Part shown: piece after piece, positions 5,238 to 5,768 of the stretch
Numbering within the stretch: the first letter of the stretch is position 1
How the letters are laid out: each line of letters opens with the position of its first letter
Assembly: GCA_029824495.1 (NCBI GenBank)
Contig: JALGXY010000004.1
Coordinates: 1 to 5,768 of the forward strand
DNA from: Fimbriimonadia bacterium
Lineage (GTDB): Bacteria; Armatimonadota; Fimbriimonadia; Fimbriimonadales; Fimbriimonadaceae
Direction: 5' to 3'
Length of the DNA stretch: 5,768 nucleotides
Position numbers and translations under genes: made by a program
The notes under the pieces: model-generated
What the model saw: the letters and a program-made list of their open reading frames with translations, nothing else
Databases searched by the model: none
Told to the model about the DNA's origin: nothing

Positions 5238-5768
5238 CTACTTCTTCGTCAGCCCCAGCTTCAGATAGGGCAAAGTCTCGTTCAGTACGGAACTGCCCAG
5301 GTTGAACAGAGTGAACCCATCTGCACCCTGAGCCCGGGAGATCTTGATCTGCTCTACAACCTTGTCCACCGAGAGAGTCGAAGCGCTGCTCGTCACGCCA
5401 ACTCCCGGCAAGAACGGAATCTTGTGCTCAAATGCCTCAAGCTGGATGCGATTCCAGGCCTCGAACTGCGTCGGCTCGTTGGTGTAGTTCATCGGGCAGA
5501 CAAAGTCGAGATATCCAGCCTTGATCCAGTTCACCCAGTCTTGAGCCACTGTTTCGCGGCAGTTCGGCCAGTCGCGGAACACGGCAGCAGAGATCTTAAG
5601 GTTTGGTTTGATCTTACGGGCTTCTTCGCTGACTGCTTTGACCAGACGAGTGATGTTCCCACGCCGAAAATCCTGATACTCCTCGACCAGGACACCGCTG
5701 CGGCAGTCTTCAGGCCAGTTGGCGACCTGGCTGCCGATCAGTTCTTCAAACCGTGCGCGGCAGCCGTC
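5238..5768 (-). CDS. GHL10 (DUF187) glycoside-hydrolase-like protein, C-terminal part (partial)
   Basis: The frame runs open from the right edge to a stop at 5238-5240, giving 176 residues of C-terminus; the GTG at 5580-5582 is internal, since homologous-looking sequence continues upstream. Counting from the edge, EEYQDFRRGNITRLVKAV (29-46) leads into barrel-strand-like pieces: LKISAAVF (57-64), DWPNCRETVAQDW (66-78), GYLDFVCPMNYT (85-96), IPFLPGVGV (117-125) and GADGFTLFNLG (148-158). This order and the FRR.NIT and DFVCPMNYT motifs are characteristic of the GHL10 family (PF02638), TIM-barrel proteins thought to act on polysaccharides, often secreted; the substrate is not established. The N-terminal half, any signal peptide and the catalytic acids outside this part lie beyond the window. 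It converges with the small membrane-anchored gene, and no terminator is visible in the 24-bp gap. Confidence 0.88.
   Translation of the reverse strand, partial: DGCRARFEELIGSQVANWPEDCRSGVLVEEYQDFRRGNITRLVKAVSEEARKIKPNLKISAAVFRDWPNCRETVAQDWVNWIKAGYLDFVCPMNYTNEPTQFEAWNRIQLEAFEHKIPFLPGVGVTSSASTLSVDKVVEQIKISRAQGADGFTLFNLGSSVLNETLPYLKLGLTKK

Overview
The window is about 5.8 kb of moderately GC-rich bacterial DNA (high fifties per cent by eye). It holds six gene-level features that look complete or nearly so in context, one further gene fragment, and one structured intergenic region. The best lineage marker is an 839-residue protein with the PSCyt1 / PSCyt2 (DUF1549) / DUF1553 architecture. That family is greatly expanded in Planctomycetes and Verrucomicrobia and also occurs in Armatimonadota, Hydrogenedentes and some Acidobacteria. 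A GHL10-type (DUF187) glycoside-hydrolase-like protein at the right edge fits the same set of phyla. Weak or absent Shine-Dalgarno sequences before most starts also fit such lineages. I cannot name the phylum from this window alone.

Layout. Left edge, plus strand: the 3' end of an unrecognised conserved protein (2-307), then a small single-domain cupin (322-687). These converge, with only 7 bp between stops, on a minus-strand cluster read right to left. That cluster runs from a trans-3-hydroxy-L-proline dehydratase of the proline racemase superfamily (4655-3687), to the PSCyt/DUF1553 protein (3633-1114), to a small three-helix membrane protein with a histidine-rich loop (1108-695). The gaps are 53 bp and 5 bp, so the three may form one operon. 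Upstream of the dehydratase is a 198-bp divergent intergenic region (4656-4853). It contains two long perfect inverted repeats, and the loop of the first carries a textbook four-run G-quadruplex motif with one-base loops, on the sense strand of the dehydratase. On its far side, a short membrane-anchored protein of unknown function (4854-5213) reads rightwards. It converges, after 24 bp, on the 3' end of the GHL10-like gene, which runs off the right edge.

How the genes may work together. The dehydratase converts trans-3-hydroxy-L-proline, a collagen constituent, to delta-1-pyrroline-2-carboxylate. The next gene encodes an exported protein with two c-type heme motifs from a family tied to degradation of complex organic matter. 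A link between scavenging of proteinaceous material and this cytochrome-like system is a reasonable inference but not shown. The usual DUF1501 partner of PSCyt/DUF1553 proteins is absent; its position immediately downstream is taken by the small membrane protein. I see no CRISPR array, RNA gene, transposase, phage gene or convincing novel defence or biosynthetic system. The most unusual item is the G-quadruplex-in-hairpin element.
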